64,000 bases of DNA from Hyalella azteca (GCF_000764305.2 NW_025939209.1:1927-65926); one strand, 5' to 3'. Counted from the first letter of the stretch, positions 30,771 to 44,282 are shown. Program-made: numbers and translations. The notes: a model not told the origin generated them from the sequence alone.

Positions 30771-33620
30771 TTCAGTTTGGAATGGCTTCTATGTTTGATG
30801 CTGCGACTTGATTTTGATCAGAAAATTCTGAGCGAATATTCTTGAGAAATTTTACTTGAAATGGGGTTGTCTGACCTTAACATTATCATCGTTCTATTTT
30901 TTTTATTCCTACTTCTAGTAGTAAGTTCTATTTATTATGGGAAAGCATTCCATGGTCTTCAGTGGACTGTGATCTTGATTTGCCTCTTCAACCTGCAGTA
31001 ACCTAATAGGTTTTACGCACGACAATCACTGTCGATTCTTTGAAAATTTATTTAACTTTTGACGTTTATTATCACAGTGTTTACTATTATTTAAATGTAT
31101 TTAAATGCAAAAAATTTATAAATCAATAGATTCTTTTCATTCAGTGTAAATAGATCGGTTGCAAAAACACACAACTGATCTACAACAGCTATCATGCAGC
31201 GTAACACGTACACTGAGTGGCATGTTATTGCAACCTTCGTAAGCTGAGGTTCTGGAACACATTAATTAACACACTACCGCCGTATGTCTCTCTCCGGGAA
31301 GATTACTTTAAACTTAAATCATACGTAAACTATTTGAGTGTAGCAACCTGAGGACGTTTGTACGCAACAGAGAACATTTTAAAGTTGTCGTACGTGGCGG
31401 CAACCATCAGTGCAAGTCATTTTGCGCTCACTAGAACGTATCTTTTTTGGGAAGTAGGCGCGTGACAATATTGCTCCGGTTACTCGCGTCAGGCGGTAGA
31501 GGGGTACCCACTATCCAGCCTTGAACAAATAAGTGAGTGAAATGCAGGCTTAATAGTCATGACGTATGACGCTTTTGATATCAATCATGAGGTGTCAAGT
31601 TCTTTTCCGCTGATTTATGAAATAAAATCATCGGAAAAATATTCCTGCCGATATCATATCGTAATGTATTGTGATTAAAAGCAATTGTGAGCGACATGTT
31701 TTTCTTCTTTGAATTCATTTTAATAATGACACATATGAGTAACAAAATCCTAATGATTTTTACATGCAACAACTTATTTTAATATCACGAATATTGTGAA
31801 ATTGAAATAGTGTCGTGAAATTATCAGAATTATTTATATGCGTTTCAATTCAACGATCGAGTGCGCTAATGAGTCTCTTTCAAAATAAATTTCTAATCAC
31901 GTACTATCAAGTCAAGGTTTGGTAAAAATAAGTTCCTTCCGGGAAACTACATAAGTGAAAAAGTTATGCTCTTAAATGACTAATGCGCCCTATAAATTGA
32001 GGCTATTGTTACTAGAGGCATCTGTGTCTCAAACAGGATTGTAACGATGTTCGTTATTCAAAAAATGCCTAGTTGATATCTCTTATTGAGGTTTGACTTT
32101 AATTATGCAAGAAAAAATTAATCGTGTATTCTTCAATATTCATACCAAGAATAACCACTTCTCAAACCATCCTAGCCATGGATTTTCTTCCCAAAATAAA
32201 CTTCTTGTTACGCAGCGTTTTGCCGAGGAGTAGTTTGCCAAAACAATTACACTGTAAGCTATTTATGTTCATGGACACTGAAGAAAGAAAGCAGACAGTG
32301 TTAATAGAAGAAACCTATGATAGTTTCACAATCCGTATAGTTTTTTTTAATACGACGACTGCGAAACTACTGACTACCGTACATATCTGATTAGGTAGAG
32401 AAATGTTGGGGCTGAAATTCTATAGTTTATGTGTCCAGATCATATTGGTGATCCAGATCGAATAGCTGATGTTGATTAACTTTAAGGAATGTAATCCAGA
32501 TCAAATCTATCCCTCGACCCCCGTACTTCTTACTGAACTGAATAACTGAAGAATCCAGTAAATTTTGCAACAGATCATTACGTAATTGAGAACTTTTTCT
32601 TATAGCGTCTCCATTATTTTTAGCCAACTCTGGGAGTCAACTACTCAACCAGTTTACTTTTGTTTGTAGATAAATCGGTCCACTGGTGTTGCTAGTCGTC
32701 CGTGTCGAAAGTAAAATATTTGTAACGAAAGTATATATTTTGAAGTAGATTAGAATTCTATTTGTCACTGCCATTTCAGAATATCCTGTTGAACTTCGTA
32801 CCTAATGTTGGCTCGGACTAATTTTTTATATTTTATTCACATTCACGTGACCACGTACATGCGTGTGCTACTGCGGGGGATTATTTTTTAATGCTATCGA
32901 GATGTTCTTATTTAATTATAGCACCTGGAAAGTTACTTATCATTTATTATTAAATTATTCTCTTCGACACGCTTCATGATTTGAAGTGATAGTTGATGTA
33001 TCGGTTTGTTTTTTGAAGTGAGTGTTGAAGTATCGGTTTTGAGTTTTTTTAACGAAATGCTGTGTATGACAAGGGCAGGCAATCGTCTACTGCAGAGAAC
33101 CATTGAGAAAAATGTATAGTAACCAGAAGACCGCTTACATTTTTTGGAATATATCAAATAGAACGCATGTCTTACGCTTGACGTTTTAATAATTAGGATC
33201 AAATTGCGAATTAATGCTTTGAACACAATAAATTATAATATGGGGGGACATAGTTTGTTGCTTTTCTAAATTATTTTCCAACTCTTCACAAAATTAATAA
33301 ATGCAGTACGTTTCTTGGAATAATTGAAAAAGTATATTAAATTTTACGTAAAATCACACTCATACGGTCCACATCATGAGTTTTACGGTCCGCATGATGC
33401 TAGCGGTCCGTATATAGTGTGCCCACACTTCCTACATTTTCCTGCATGCGATAACATTAGCTGATATTATTAGCGGCAAGTACTTTCCAAGGCAGTTTTG
33501 CTGGCTGAAAGCTTATACACGAGGAAAGTATCGGCTAGGCATTATTTCCCCATCCGCAAGCGCCACCGCGTCGTTAGAAGCCGTCGAGTGAAGTTAACGC
33601 TCGATGGAGGAAGATGGAAC
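30771..33620. other. Non-coding AT-rich sequence, nothing recognised
   Basis: Only short frames (such as 32124-32390 + and 32933-33226 -) with no domain. No repeat above background. Confidence 0.45.
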
Positions 33621-33629
33621 TTTCCTAAC

Positions 33630-33780
33630 AAAATTTAGAGTCGCCCCAGCTTCTGGTAATCCAAATCAGAAGCTGCCGCGTCTGTAAATTTTCACTGGGA
33701 AGAACTCATACCCTAACAAAATTTAGAGTCGCCCCAGCTTCTGGTAATCCAAATCAGAAGCTGCAGCGTCTGTAAATTTT
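33630..33780 (+). repeat. Two short foldback elements in tandem
   Basis: Copies at 33630-33692 and 33718-33780, 88 bp apart. Each has aaaatttagagtcgccccag, a left arm ending cttctg, the loop gtaatccaaat, and a right arm cagaagctg ending gtctgtaaatttt. The arms pair over about 26 bp with a few mismatches. The flanking cctaac and tttcac repeat too, so the pair looks like a duplicated insertion. Other copies: 7689-7750 and 47434-47495. Confidence 0.85.
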
Positions 33781-34149
33781 CACAAGGTTGATAATAACGG
33801 CGAGTTTGAGGAGGCTTTTGATGAAGCAGTTGGTGGCATTGTTACAACTCTAGCTGAGGAGGTGAAAAGCTTTGCTGATCAACGTAGAGTGTGAGTGAGA
33901 GACCTAATAAGGTCTGATTAAAACATTACTTTCTCAATTAGTTTTTGTTGGAGGTGTTCATCGTGACGACAGTGGATCGTGTTTTTTGAATATCTATAAG
34001 AACAGCTCAATGTCATCTGAAATCCTCTTAATGGTCTTAGAACCGTTGTCGTTGGGACAAGACATTGTTCATTGCATTAAAAGCACTTGCCCCGAATAGA
34101 GTAAAGAGCGGCGGAAAAGTGCACAGTATGGCTGCTGCAGCCCAACTGA

Positions 34150-34602
34150 TGTCGCATACACGGCCTAAAAATGTCGCTTTCACGGCCTAAAAATGTCGCT
34201 TTCACGGCCTAAAAATGTCGCATACACGGCCTAAAAATGTCGCTTTCACGGCCTAAAAATTTCGCTTTCACGGCCTAAAAATGTCGCTTTCACGGCTTAA
34301 AAATGTCGCTTTCACGGCCTAAAAATGTCGCATACACGGCGTAAAAATGTCGCATACACGGCTTAAAAATGTCGCTTTCACGGCCTAAAAATGTCGCATT
34401 CACGGCGTAAAAATGGCGCATTCATGGCCTAAAAATATCGCTTTCACGGCCTAAAAATGCCAGTTTCACGGATTAAAAATGTCGCTTTCACGGCCTAAAA
34501 ATGTCACTTTCACGGCCTAAAAAATGTCACTTTCACGGCCTAAAAATGTCGCTTTCACGGCCTAAAAATGTCGCTCACGTGGCCTAAAAATGTCACTTTC
34601 AC
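34150..34602. repeat. 22-bp minisatellite
   Basis: About 20 copies of cggcctaaaaatgtcgcttt ca, with two main variants (gctttcacgg and gcatacacgg) interspersed. Confidence 0.95.
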
Positions 34603-37485
34603 GACCACTTGCGTACGCTTTCAGCTACTTTCTTCTGACGAAGAAATCAGCACGCTATTTGAAGTGGAAAGTATTCGTAGATAATACTATCATCTAATAC
34701 TATCCCCATTTATAAGAACCTTAAGCAATTTTTTTTTTTTTTTTTGACTCTGCGAGTTGAAACTGGGGTTTAAAAGAAATAATTTTCTCTCAGGACTAAA
34801 ATCACCCGAGAAAACATCATTATAATTTTGTTCGGGGAGCATCATGTACGTATACGTACATAGACAATGTCCGCCTAACGGCCTTTGAGCTGTGCAGTTC
34901 ATTCTGCATTTTGCATTATGTTTATATGTAAAGTTTTTCGCCATTGTTTTCTATCATTATCATGTGCAAGTTATGTTATTATTATAATAATAACTATATT
35001 ATTATTATTGTGATATATAGTCATGTTTGTTATCGCTATTTATTTACGTGTAGCTGCCGCATGTGGTAATTGTTGAGGCTCGCGATCTCGAACCATATGC
35101 GCTTTCGAATTCCTTTCTATCTCTATTCTGTTTACGATACTCAATTCTCTTGTAAATATTGTTATCGTTCATTTATTTGTTATTCATTCTGTTGTAATCC
35201 TCTCAATATTCATTAAATAATATAATATTCCTCCTTTATAATTATCTTGATTATTCACCGTTTGATGTTATTATCTATTCCATCGTTATTAATTTGTTTC
35301 ACTATGTCTCCTGTAATTAAGTCGAACGCTTTTATTTCAACTCGTCTTAGCTTAGACGAAAATTGAACAAAAGTTAGGAACATGTTCGTCCAATATCAGT
35401 AAGTCATTTTTGAACAGGATTCAAATGTTTACTGCCCTCCATAATGTAAGCGATAATTGGAACTGCATTCTTTTGAATTGAAATGCTTGTCGGTTTTTAT
35501 AAATGCGTAGCTGTGATTAACCTGCTTCTAAATGTTTGTATACTAAACGTTGGCACCATACATGATGAAGAATTACTTGAACCTTTACATTGTGATAGCG
35601 GACATGACGTTCTCATGTATGAATTCAAGTATTCATACGTGATATGAATTCACTTGAGCCGCTTACCTCAAACGAAGACCATTAAAACTTAAAAAAAATT
35701 TACTTCGTTCAGGTCGAGTCTGAATCTACATTTCTGAACCTTAACATGCAGTTCTCCACTGGTTTATCGATACATGCGGTTCTCCACTGGTTTAAAACTT
35801 TCAAATGCAGGTAGAGTTTATGTTCGATTTTGTTCTCGGTCAATTTGCTTCACGTGTTTCCACTTATTGCTGAATTTTACTCTTCACTTATTTGTATTTT
35901 GGAGCCAGATTGACGTTTTTTGGCTGGAATTGCAATTTATTGATATAACACACGATCAGCTCAGCTCAATGTTTTCTTATAATTTCTATTCCTAGTCGAG
36001 CAGGATCATTGTATTTTATTTCAAAGAAATTTGATATCAGTTCACACCGACAGTGCAATGTGAGGGCCGATGCATACATGATTAAAACAAAGAGTAATGT
36101 TGTAGTTTCCTAATTCGGTTTATTTATTCAACGCTTAATGCTAAATTATATTGGTCAAATTAATTTATTCTATTGTATTAGGATGCACTGAAGTTTAATC
36201 ATGGCCAAAAATGTGGGTATTCCTATATGATGCGAAGGTAACAGGTATGCGCGGCCTAATTCCCGTCTATGCCTTTTATTCCGCTATTATTAAGGGTCAG
36301 TGCATGTTAAATACGTAAATTGGATGTTATTATGTGTAGTATCTCAAGAGACACGATCTGGACGGTGCGAATAACCAGCTCTACTTTGACATCACCGTCT
36401 CAATTCAGTCAACAACCTTTATCCGCCGAGGTAATGGTAAAGATTAGTCAAGCAATGAACGCTCGTAGAATTTTTTTTAGGAACGATTAAGACTGAAATG
36501 TATTTGATTTTAAAAATTTATTTCGAATGAATAGGATCCTAATGTTTTATTGCATACCCAAGGTTGCTCAAATTCCACGTTACGGTCCAGCTGTGATCGC
36601 GTGTCCATGTATGTGATCGCGTGTCCATAACATACCACAATTTGGTATGTTAAACATAAAGCTTGAAAGAATTGGACATACAAAATTCCCTTCTTATGTC
36701 TCATGTTACTTATAATGTTATTACCATCTAAATTTAATGACAAACTAACAACTGTTTGTAAAACTACTCTACAATGTCGTAGACGAAATGACCAAAGGTT
36801 TTAGGAAATATTTGTACTGTATTTTGGCAACCTTTTCATAAATGATATAATCTAATGACTCGTACCTTTAAAGATACGGATGAAATTGTATATGAAGAGC
36901 TGTTCCAAGTGGAGCTATATTATACTCTTTCATGGCAGGCACCGTAATATATTTATTATTAATGAAAAGCTCTCATTTTGCCGAAATTCTCCTTAATGAT
37001 CATGCACGATTTTTGTCAGATGTTATCAATTTAAATGCCGAAGTAATCATGTCATTCTCGCTCATGTACCCAGAAATCTCCGTTAAAACACAGCATAGCA
37101 TATGGAGGTTTGAACTTTTTTTGCAATCGTAAGCTGAAATTTGAAAAAAATACGTAATGAAATGTGCCAAAATAAATCTTTAACTCGTAAACTTAAATTG
37201 AAACTGTTTTTTGTTTAAATTATTGTTGTATGTATGATGATAAATCATTAATTGGAAGTACGCACTACAGATGAACTTTGTACACATTTTCTAATGACGG
37301 TCCTTGCAAATAAAAGAAATTCGATCAGATTTCTTGTCAGTCAACCCAACCAACGCAAAGAACAAGCTTGAACAGCGCGAAGAAAAGCATCCCTGCAGAC
37401 TGGAATGATCTTGAGGTTTTCATCAATTCTCGCTACCAGTAAGAAGCTGAGTGCTACCAGTAAGAAGCTCTTTTCACAATACTTT
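34603..37485. other. AT-rich non-coding sequence
   Basis: Contains a T-run at 34729-34745, ATT-rich tracts near 34977-35010, and a 17-bp direct repeat gtgatcgcgtgtccat at 36595-36628. No supportable gene. Confidence 0.45.
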
Positions 37486-37925
37486 AGTTTTGTGAAAAGA
37501 GCAATTGAGGAATATCAGATATTGAGATTTTGCGGCCGGTGAGTAAAGTTAAAGAAATTTTCTCATATTGTTCGGTCAAGATGATCGAATCGTCAGCTTG
37601 CACTGACATGTGACATGCAGAATTTAGCTTCTTGTTTTATAAACATGGCAATAAAACATGTTTTGAAAGAGTACAATTATGAGGCATATTAATTTTAAAC
37701 GTGACATTTCCCTTTGTTTTCTTCTCATAGCTGATGATGAAATTTTCCGCACTGAAGGAAAATGCAGCGTTTGCATCACCTCACACTGTCAATGTAATAA
37801 TTACCCTGCTTTGATATTTCACAATCGCTTATATTTTGCCGCCCAAAGAAAAGTAGACTATGACTTGACTCGAGAATATTAAGAATTTTGTTTTCAGTCA
37901 ATTCGCTTTTTAGCGAATTGACTGA
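37486..37925. repeat. Two perfect short hairpins
   Basis: The first pairs gctcttttcacaa with ttgtgaaaagagc (13 bp) near 37468-37502. It follows a direct repeat of gctaccagtaagaagct. The second, at 37894-37925, pairs tcagtcaattcgct with agcgaattgactga (14 bp) around a tttt loop. Neither sits at a gene end I can identify. Confidence 0.8.
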
Positions 37926-38894
37926 ATTATGTATACTAAATATAAATTTAGTGTACATAAATGCAAAGCCCACAGGCGTGAAACGAGACCGATTTCACTG
38001 GCAAGTTTTCGTTTCGAGTACATTTTAGTATTTACTTCAAGAGCGTACAAATACGGACTGGCTGCTCCAGTTACCTAGCTTCAAACAGCGCTAGAAACTC
38101 AACTGAATTGCAGTCGTCAGGGACTGAATTGTTTGACTGTCTTATTCGTGACGTATGTCCGAGACCACTGATGTCCTGTTTCGAATGGACCATCATTATC
38201 CAAGTACACGAATCAGCGTATGGGAAAACACAGCCTGCTGTAGTATGGTCTTAAATTGTATGCCCACGCGCGAAAAAATTCTGCACCACTCGGACAGAGC
38301 GTGTTGGAGCCTTGCAGTGAATATATGAAGCCCGCCACTAATCCGTCTGTGTTCATTCTTTGCGTCGAATCAGCCTACAGTAGAACGGCCCCTAGTCGAA
38401 GGGCGATTGATTTTTGGAACATAACTATACAATGTGAAGCCTAACCTCAAATGCTGTGAACTGAGTTGCCCAATTTTAACGATTCCTCGGAAGTCATATG
38501 CGATCCGCGGCCTGGCGGTACACGACAGGTTACATGCAATTCGCCTTGCGAGCTAGGCTGATTGGCTGCAGTCAGTTGTTCGCTGGTTATAATTTGAGCT
38601 ATAGTCAGGTTATGAAGTGATCAACGTTCAGTGATGGACGATCATTTAAGTCCGGGCTATTCGCTTCAGTATATGGCGGTGTCAAATTCTTAATATTTAA
38701 AACAAGATGATATCATGGGCTGGTTATAGGTACTGAAGGCAGGCTTAATCTTCGGCTTATTGGTGGATTTACGGAAATTAGCTAAGCGTTCTATTCAGCG
38801 GCTGATTGGTGCACAGAATCGGTGGTGCACTGCTGCGCTCCCAATCCATTGATGCTAAACATCAAAGCTTTAGTTCCGGAACGAGAACTCATTC

Positions 38895-39221
38895 CGCGCC
38901 CTGGCATTTCAGGGAATTTTGATTCCATCTACATTATATCCGCAGTCGCTGCAAACGTCTAATAAATTCATATCAGTCTCAGGAACAAGTCTATAACTTG
39001 TCAACTCACCCACGGAACAACCACCTAAGCATCGTATTTGACGTGAGAGAGATCGGAGACGCTATAAGGAAGACTTTTTAACAGCCAAGCGCGCAGCGCA
39101 GAAGCGTCTCTCGGACGCCCCTAAAAGGGTTTTTGTTACCAAAGTAATAGCCAGCGATTCTAGGTCCGCGGAAGGCGCCAGAGACGCGGTCGACAGACTT
39201 AATAATTGCCCGCTGTCCTGA
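38895..39221 (+). pseudogene. Coding-like relic in two frames, unassigned
   Basis: One + frame reads SRCKRLINSYQSQEQVYN, LSTHPRNNHLSIVFDVREIG and DAIRKTF before a stop near 39081. An overlapping + frame (39042-39221, no Met) reads RYKEDFLTAKRAAQKRLSD, APKRVFVTKVIASDSRS and AEGARDAVDRLNNCPLS. Both have protein-like composition, and the segment is GC-richer than its surroundings. This suggests a frameshifted remnant, possibly of a retroelement. I recognise no domain, so it could still be chance. Confidence 0.22.
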
Positions 39222-40236
39222 ATTTGTACCTTCTGCCCTCGAGATGCTTTGCGAACGATCGAGGATTTGCATGCTCGAGACGTGCTAATATCTGTCCAGA
39301 ATTTGAGCTCTCGAGCTGTAGTCTTCTCACCATCTCGTGAAAACTACCCTAGATCAACTAGCGAAATGTTTCACTAGGAGGCTCTCTCTCTCTCTCTCTG
39401 TTTCACGCAGTCTGCCCTATGCAAAATTTAAGCAAAACTGCTATTGCGGCTGGCAACTGTATGACATATAACTAGTTACCTATGTATATCGTCAGCATTC
39501 GCAGCTGCCGGATGAATCACTTGAACGCTATTTATATAAAGGCGGTAATAATCTCTATAAAATATGTGTTAGTTTTTTTTAAACGTTCTCCTTGACACGA
39601 AATCAAATTTCTCAAGAAATGCCAGCTGTTGAGACCATACAAATGATAAAATCTCAGAAGTTTCATGTTTTACAAGCTTTTTACGGCTTTGCCCAAATCG
39701 TCCATTCAGGAATCTGAGACCCTTTTATTTTTTTAACTTCATCCATAATAAGCTATATAAGTATCACGCCACAAATAATATTTGGTTTGCGTGCAATCAT
39801 TGGGAATTCAAATCCTCGAATCGATTTTCGGAGACTGGCAGATAAATCTTGCCGTGGTCATAACAATGCAGGACACTGCCATATTTTTGTAGTAGATTCG
39901 ATTTCGATCAAAATTTACAGTTTACATCAGCACAATAAATCATTTAAGGTAACAAGTTCAGCATTGATTAGATGTAAAGGAGAAATGCTACGTCTTGCGC
40001 TCCTTCAAAATTCTAGAGAGCTTCGCAACAATGTTGATGTCATCTCTAATCAGAAATCTGTGCCGAATAGAAACGGATATCATATAAATTACAGCAAAAA
40101 TCAATTAGGCAAAAGATAATAAAAATTTGTCCCCAAACAATAAAATATTAGCCGGCTTCGTTCAACTGTTCTCTGGATGATCCGCAGTCCGTAGTAAACA
40201 GTGCATTAGCTGAGGATGGCGCTGCATCAGATTCAA

Positions 40237-40526
40237 GGGTACGCACACAGCGAAAGCAGGTTGCCAGCGTGCTGGTTACCTGCTCAGGCTGGCGCCTGAA
40301 ACCATAGAATACAGAAGCCTATTCGTACAGGTTTTCACTGTGAACACTTACATTATTATCCTATGTTCATTCTTGTGGCAGGTTGAAACCATAGCATACA
40401 GAAGCCTATTCGTACAGGTTTTCACTGTGAACACTTACATTATTATCCTATGTTCATTCTTGTGGCAGGTTGGAGCAGGTTGCCCGCGCGGGTAAACCTG
40501 CTTTCACTGTGTGTGTGTGCGTACCC
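40237..40526. mobile_element. MITE-like element with internal duplication
   Basis: The ends are inverted: left gggtacgcacacagcgaaag plus caggtt, right aacctgctttcactgtgtg running to gtacccc. Next to each end is a small hairpin-forming GC-rich block. The centre consists of an 87-bp tandem duplication (40298-40384 and 40385-40471, starting gaaaccatag). No clear target-site duplication is seen. Confidence 0.75.
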
Positions 40527-41004
40527 CAAGAATTAGCAAAATTTAGAATGTCGTTTGAAGAGTGTGGAGGAACGAAGCCTGTTGACTGGTAGTAGGGATT
40601 TTTTCCACAAAAAAAAAAAATAATCATGCAATAGTGACTTAATTACTCAGCGCCTAATGAATATCGGGCCAAATTAAAAGTAATGTTAAAAGCGAAACAA
40701 GGCATAGTTTAGAATAAAAGGAGAAACAATTTTGTTGAGTACTATATTTTGAGCTACGGCTTACAACCGGCATTAAGCAATAATCAATTTAAAAATACAG
40801 ATTAGTTATAAGTTGAATAATAACGAAGCTCTCACGACCAAACTAACAATCGGTGATAAATGGTCTAGAAACTACACATTCAAAAATATACGCTTAAAAG
40901 TCCCACGTCCAGCGACGTTCTAGTTCTACCTGGGCATCCACGTACCTATATAGGCTATAATCAAAGTCACACATAGTTTAAACTTGAGTTTGGAGCCAAT
41001 AGTA

Positions 41005-41339
41005 TGGTATTATTGCAGATTAACTACATCCAAAAAAAAGGGTGTTTTTTTTTTAATTATATGTTTTTTGGGGTGTAGATTACGAATCTGAAATCCATTT
41101 TTGGCGGTCGGCATCGGAAAACCGATTTTTTGCAATAATACCGATCACATGTAGCGCACGACATCTTGAATGAAACTTACCCGTTGCACTGCAACGGGTA
41201 ACATTTTCGTCTTCTTTGTCCATAAATCTGGAGATACATTGCCACAGGATTTCAGATTCGTAATCTACACCCCAAAAAACATATAATTAAAAAAAAAACA
41301 CCCTTTTTTTTTGGATGTAGTTAATCTGCAATAATACCA
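41005..41339. mobile_element. Foldback element, 335 bp, with long inverted ends and 6-bp target duplication
   Basis: The arms, 41005-41096 and 41247-41339, are nearly perfect inverted repeats of about 92 bp starting tggtattattgcagattaac. They contain runs of A/T and gtgtagattacgaatctgaa. The element is flanked by atagta on both sides (40999-41004 and 41340-41345). The 150-bp centre has a perfect 12-bp palindrome at 41177-41201 and a smaller one around atcggaaaaccgat. It is non-coding. The superfamily is not assigned. Confidence 0.9.
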
Positions 41340-41394
41340 ATAGTATTACTAAAATAGATTTAGTTTGTATTTGAATCTTCGGTGTGCATAGACT

Positions 41395-42031
41395 CAACTC
41401 ACTCAAGACGAATGGGAAAAATCACAACAATGAATCCTAACAACTCTAAAGTTTATAGCAGTTAGTGCCTATAATATTTTCTAAGATAACTTGAAGAATA
41501 TTTTTGAGCGTATACTGAATTCAACTCGCCTTAAAGTGTTAAATCGTATTGAAATCTTGCATTGAACATATATGTTCACATCTGAAGATTTGATTACAGT
41601 TTATATTTTAATGCGAGTATCAACTGATTTTTTTTTGCGCTTGGCATCTGTATAACATAAAGTTTATTGTTTACTCAATCAAGTCACGAAAAGTTCAAGA
41701 ATCGGCAACAGGCCATGGGCCTATTTCTTCAACGCCGACACTTCTATTCTATTCTATTCTATTCTATTCTAAATCACAACAATAAATCCTAACAAGTCTA
41801 AAGTTTAGAGCAGTTAGTGCCCATAATATTTTCTAAGATAACACAAAGAATATTTTGAGCGTATACCGAATTCAACTCGCCTTCAACTTGAACTTCAAGT
41901 AAATCATAGTCATGTATTGAACATATATGTTCACATCTGAAGATTTTATTACAGTTTTTATTTTGATGCGAATAGAAACTGATTTTTTTCGCGCTTGGCA
42001 TCTGTATAACATAAAGTTTATTGTTTACTCC
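41395..42031. repeat. Direct duplication, about 270 bp, split by an ATTCT tract
   Basis: Copies at about 41420-41680 and 41771-42031 share cacaacaatgaatcctaaca, acatatatgttcacatctga and cttggcatctgtataacata. Between them is a pentanucleotide tract of attct (41742-41770). The second copy is shorter and changed in the middle. Confidence 0.88.
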
Positions 42032-43021
42032 TGATACTCATGGACTTTGTTCTTCTACCTAACCTGTTGTTGTCTAACATTTGTGCAAGAATTTGCACGC
42101 ACAATTTTGCACCTATAAAGGCATATGTGTTTGTGTTTTTTTTATTTGAGACGAAACGAACTAAATAAATTTCCCGACTAGCCATAAAATCGAGACAATT
42201 TTCTACTAGCATGGGATTTCCGGGACGATTACCTGACAACACAAGGCAACGACATCTCGATATAACTATAAGCACTATTTATGCGGTCAGCATTCCAAAT
42301 TCCATTATTTACATCTTTTCATCGAAAGATTGAGAGGCATAACAGTTATTTCGTAAAGTATAATGGTAATAAAGAGATTTTTTTCTGTACATTTTCAAAA
42401 CATTTAAACATTGCGTCAGTTGTCGACTTTTTTAGAAATTAACATGTTAAATAATGACGCTAGTCAAGATTTGTATGTAAAAGCACGCACACATAGCAAT
42501 TGTAAATTTGTAAGAGCATCTACACACTCTCAGAGCGGTACGTCAAGGGCATATCTGCGGCCGGACTCACAGCCGTGCCTAAAGAAAATCTAAAACACCT
42601 ACTAACTAATGTTAGACTTTACTGAAATGTCATACGTGGATTTGTGGCTGCCGTCCGGTGACGTTAAAGTACTGAGAAATTTTTCGACATAATTTCCGAG
42701 TTACGGGTTACTCATTACGAAAATATTTCATACAAATACGTTTCTGACGATCCTCTTCAAATCAGAGCCTGAGGCTATTTCATTAAGCCCGCATATAATT
42801 AACAATTTATACCAAACCTCTGCGAATAAGACGAAATTTAAAAGAATGCCAGGACTTGCGCATCATTGGATGGTCGTAATCAGCGAGCGAGATTTAATTG
42901 AAAATTTGTTTTCAGTAGTTCAGCAGATATTTTTGTCTCATTGGAAGTGTCTCTTAGGCTCGCCAGTCGCCAGAGAAATATCTAAGACGCCTGAGCGGCC
43001 TACTTTTGCTGAGTTTTCGAC

Positions 43022-43250
43022 TTCCTAGTCTCCGGTCACGCTGATGCACCGCCTTCGTCGTCCTCCTTCTCCGAGTCGTCGCTAGGCAGGTCACCCCGCC
43101 CTCGGGTCCCGGATGTAACTAATAGACACGGCGTCACCGGCACCAGCCCGTGGTGACATCACCACATGTGGACCGCGCACGACTAGCTTGCGGTCCGCGT
43201 TAAGCGCAGGTATTTGAAGTGCATAAATTATGATACATACAAACGTGTTC
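43022..43250 (-). pseudogene. GC-rich coding-like island, possible terminal exon with one-base frame break
   Basis: Minus-strand sequence reads ALNADRKLVVRGPHVVMS, PRAGAGDAVSISYIRDPRAG and then TGA. The next frame continues GDLPSDDSEKEDDEGGASA and TGA. The break falls on a run of four G (43093-43096 on + as cccc). One G fewer would make a single frame. The acidic end and GC-rich codons resemble a real C-terminus. The block also holds several short palindromes (ccacatgtgg, ggtgacatcacc), so a non-coding GC-rich element is an alternative. Family unknown. Confidence 0.25.
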
Positions 43251-44282
43251 TGTTTATCTTTATCGTAACATTCGATAATATCTTGGTACAGAATTTTTGT
43301 ACAAATTTATAACTTTCATTCCGGTTTAATTTTCTCCCTCTGTCATACTATCTTTTTCCTGAAGATTTATCCTCTCGTTGCGCCGGTTCGGCTCGAGAAA
43401 ACGATACCGAGACGCGGGAATGGTTTTTTATCAATAACTAATGTTTTTTTTAATATTTGCAGATGAGTTTCATCCAACATTGATTCCATAAGCTAATAGC
43501 AATTTATTCTTCCGATATAGGCTTTTACAGCCATTTGTTGCCATCGATAGTAATTTTCGTCTTAACAAAAGTAATAATTGTCTAATGTTCGCCTTCTTTG
43601 CATGTTGAGGCTAAAATTAGCTAAGGGGATATGAGCGTGGGGTGTATGTTGAGAGCTATTTAAAAAAAGCTCTCCCAATTTTAACAATATCAGTACTATA
43701 TAGGAAGCATAATCGCAGCAAGAATATCCGCAAAAGTGTCTAACTTTAGTGTTTTTTTTTGTTCTGTTTGACTTTAAAACACGATGAAACAAAATTACAT
43801 TCGTGATGTGATGCTTACAATAAAATTTATTGGTTTGTTCAAATAAAGAATTTTGAGGCCATTGTATACGTCGACGGTTAATATTTTTCTTAGCGACGAG
43901 TCTTAACATTATGCAGATTTTTTTAGTCAAGTCTTTTGAGTTTTCAGTTGAGGTAAAATAATGCGAAGATCAAAAATATCTCACTTAAAAAAAGTAATAA
44001 CCAAATAAACAACGAAATACTAATCCTAATCGCAAGTCGATTATTGTTTAATTAATTTAAATAATTAAAATTTGTAGCTAAAGTACTCTTCGTACGCTCC
44101 AAACCAGGTAAAGTTATTTGTGAACGTGATCGAAATATTTTTAATTAAATAGCCCGAGTGGCGTTATAGCAAACACAGGCCGTACACGCGGCAGCCATCA
44201 CCAGCCACGAGGCCGTGAGAAACTCGCCCGTGACACCGCCGACATTCCGGGGCAGCTGACCGTAAACTGGCTGTTTTAAATT

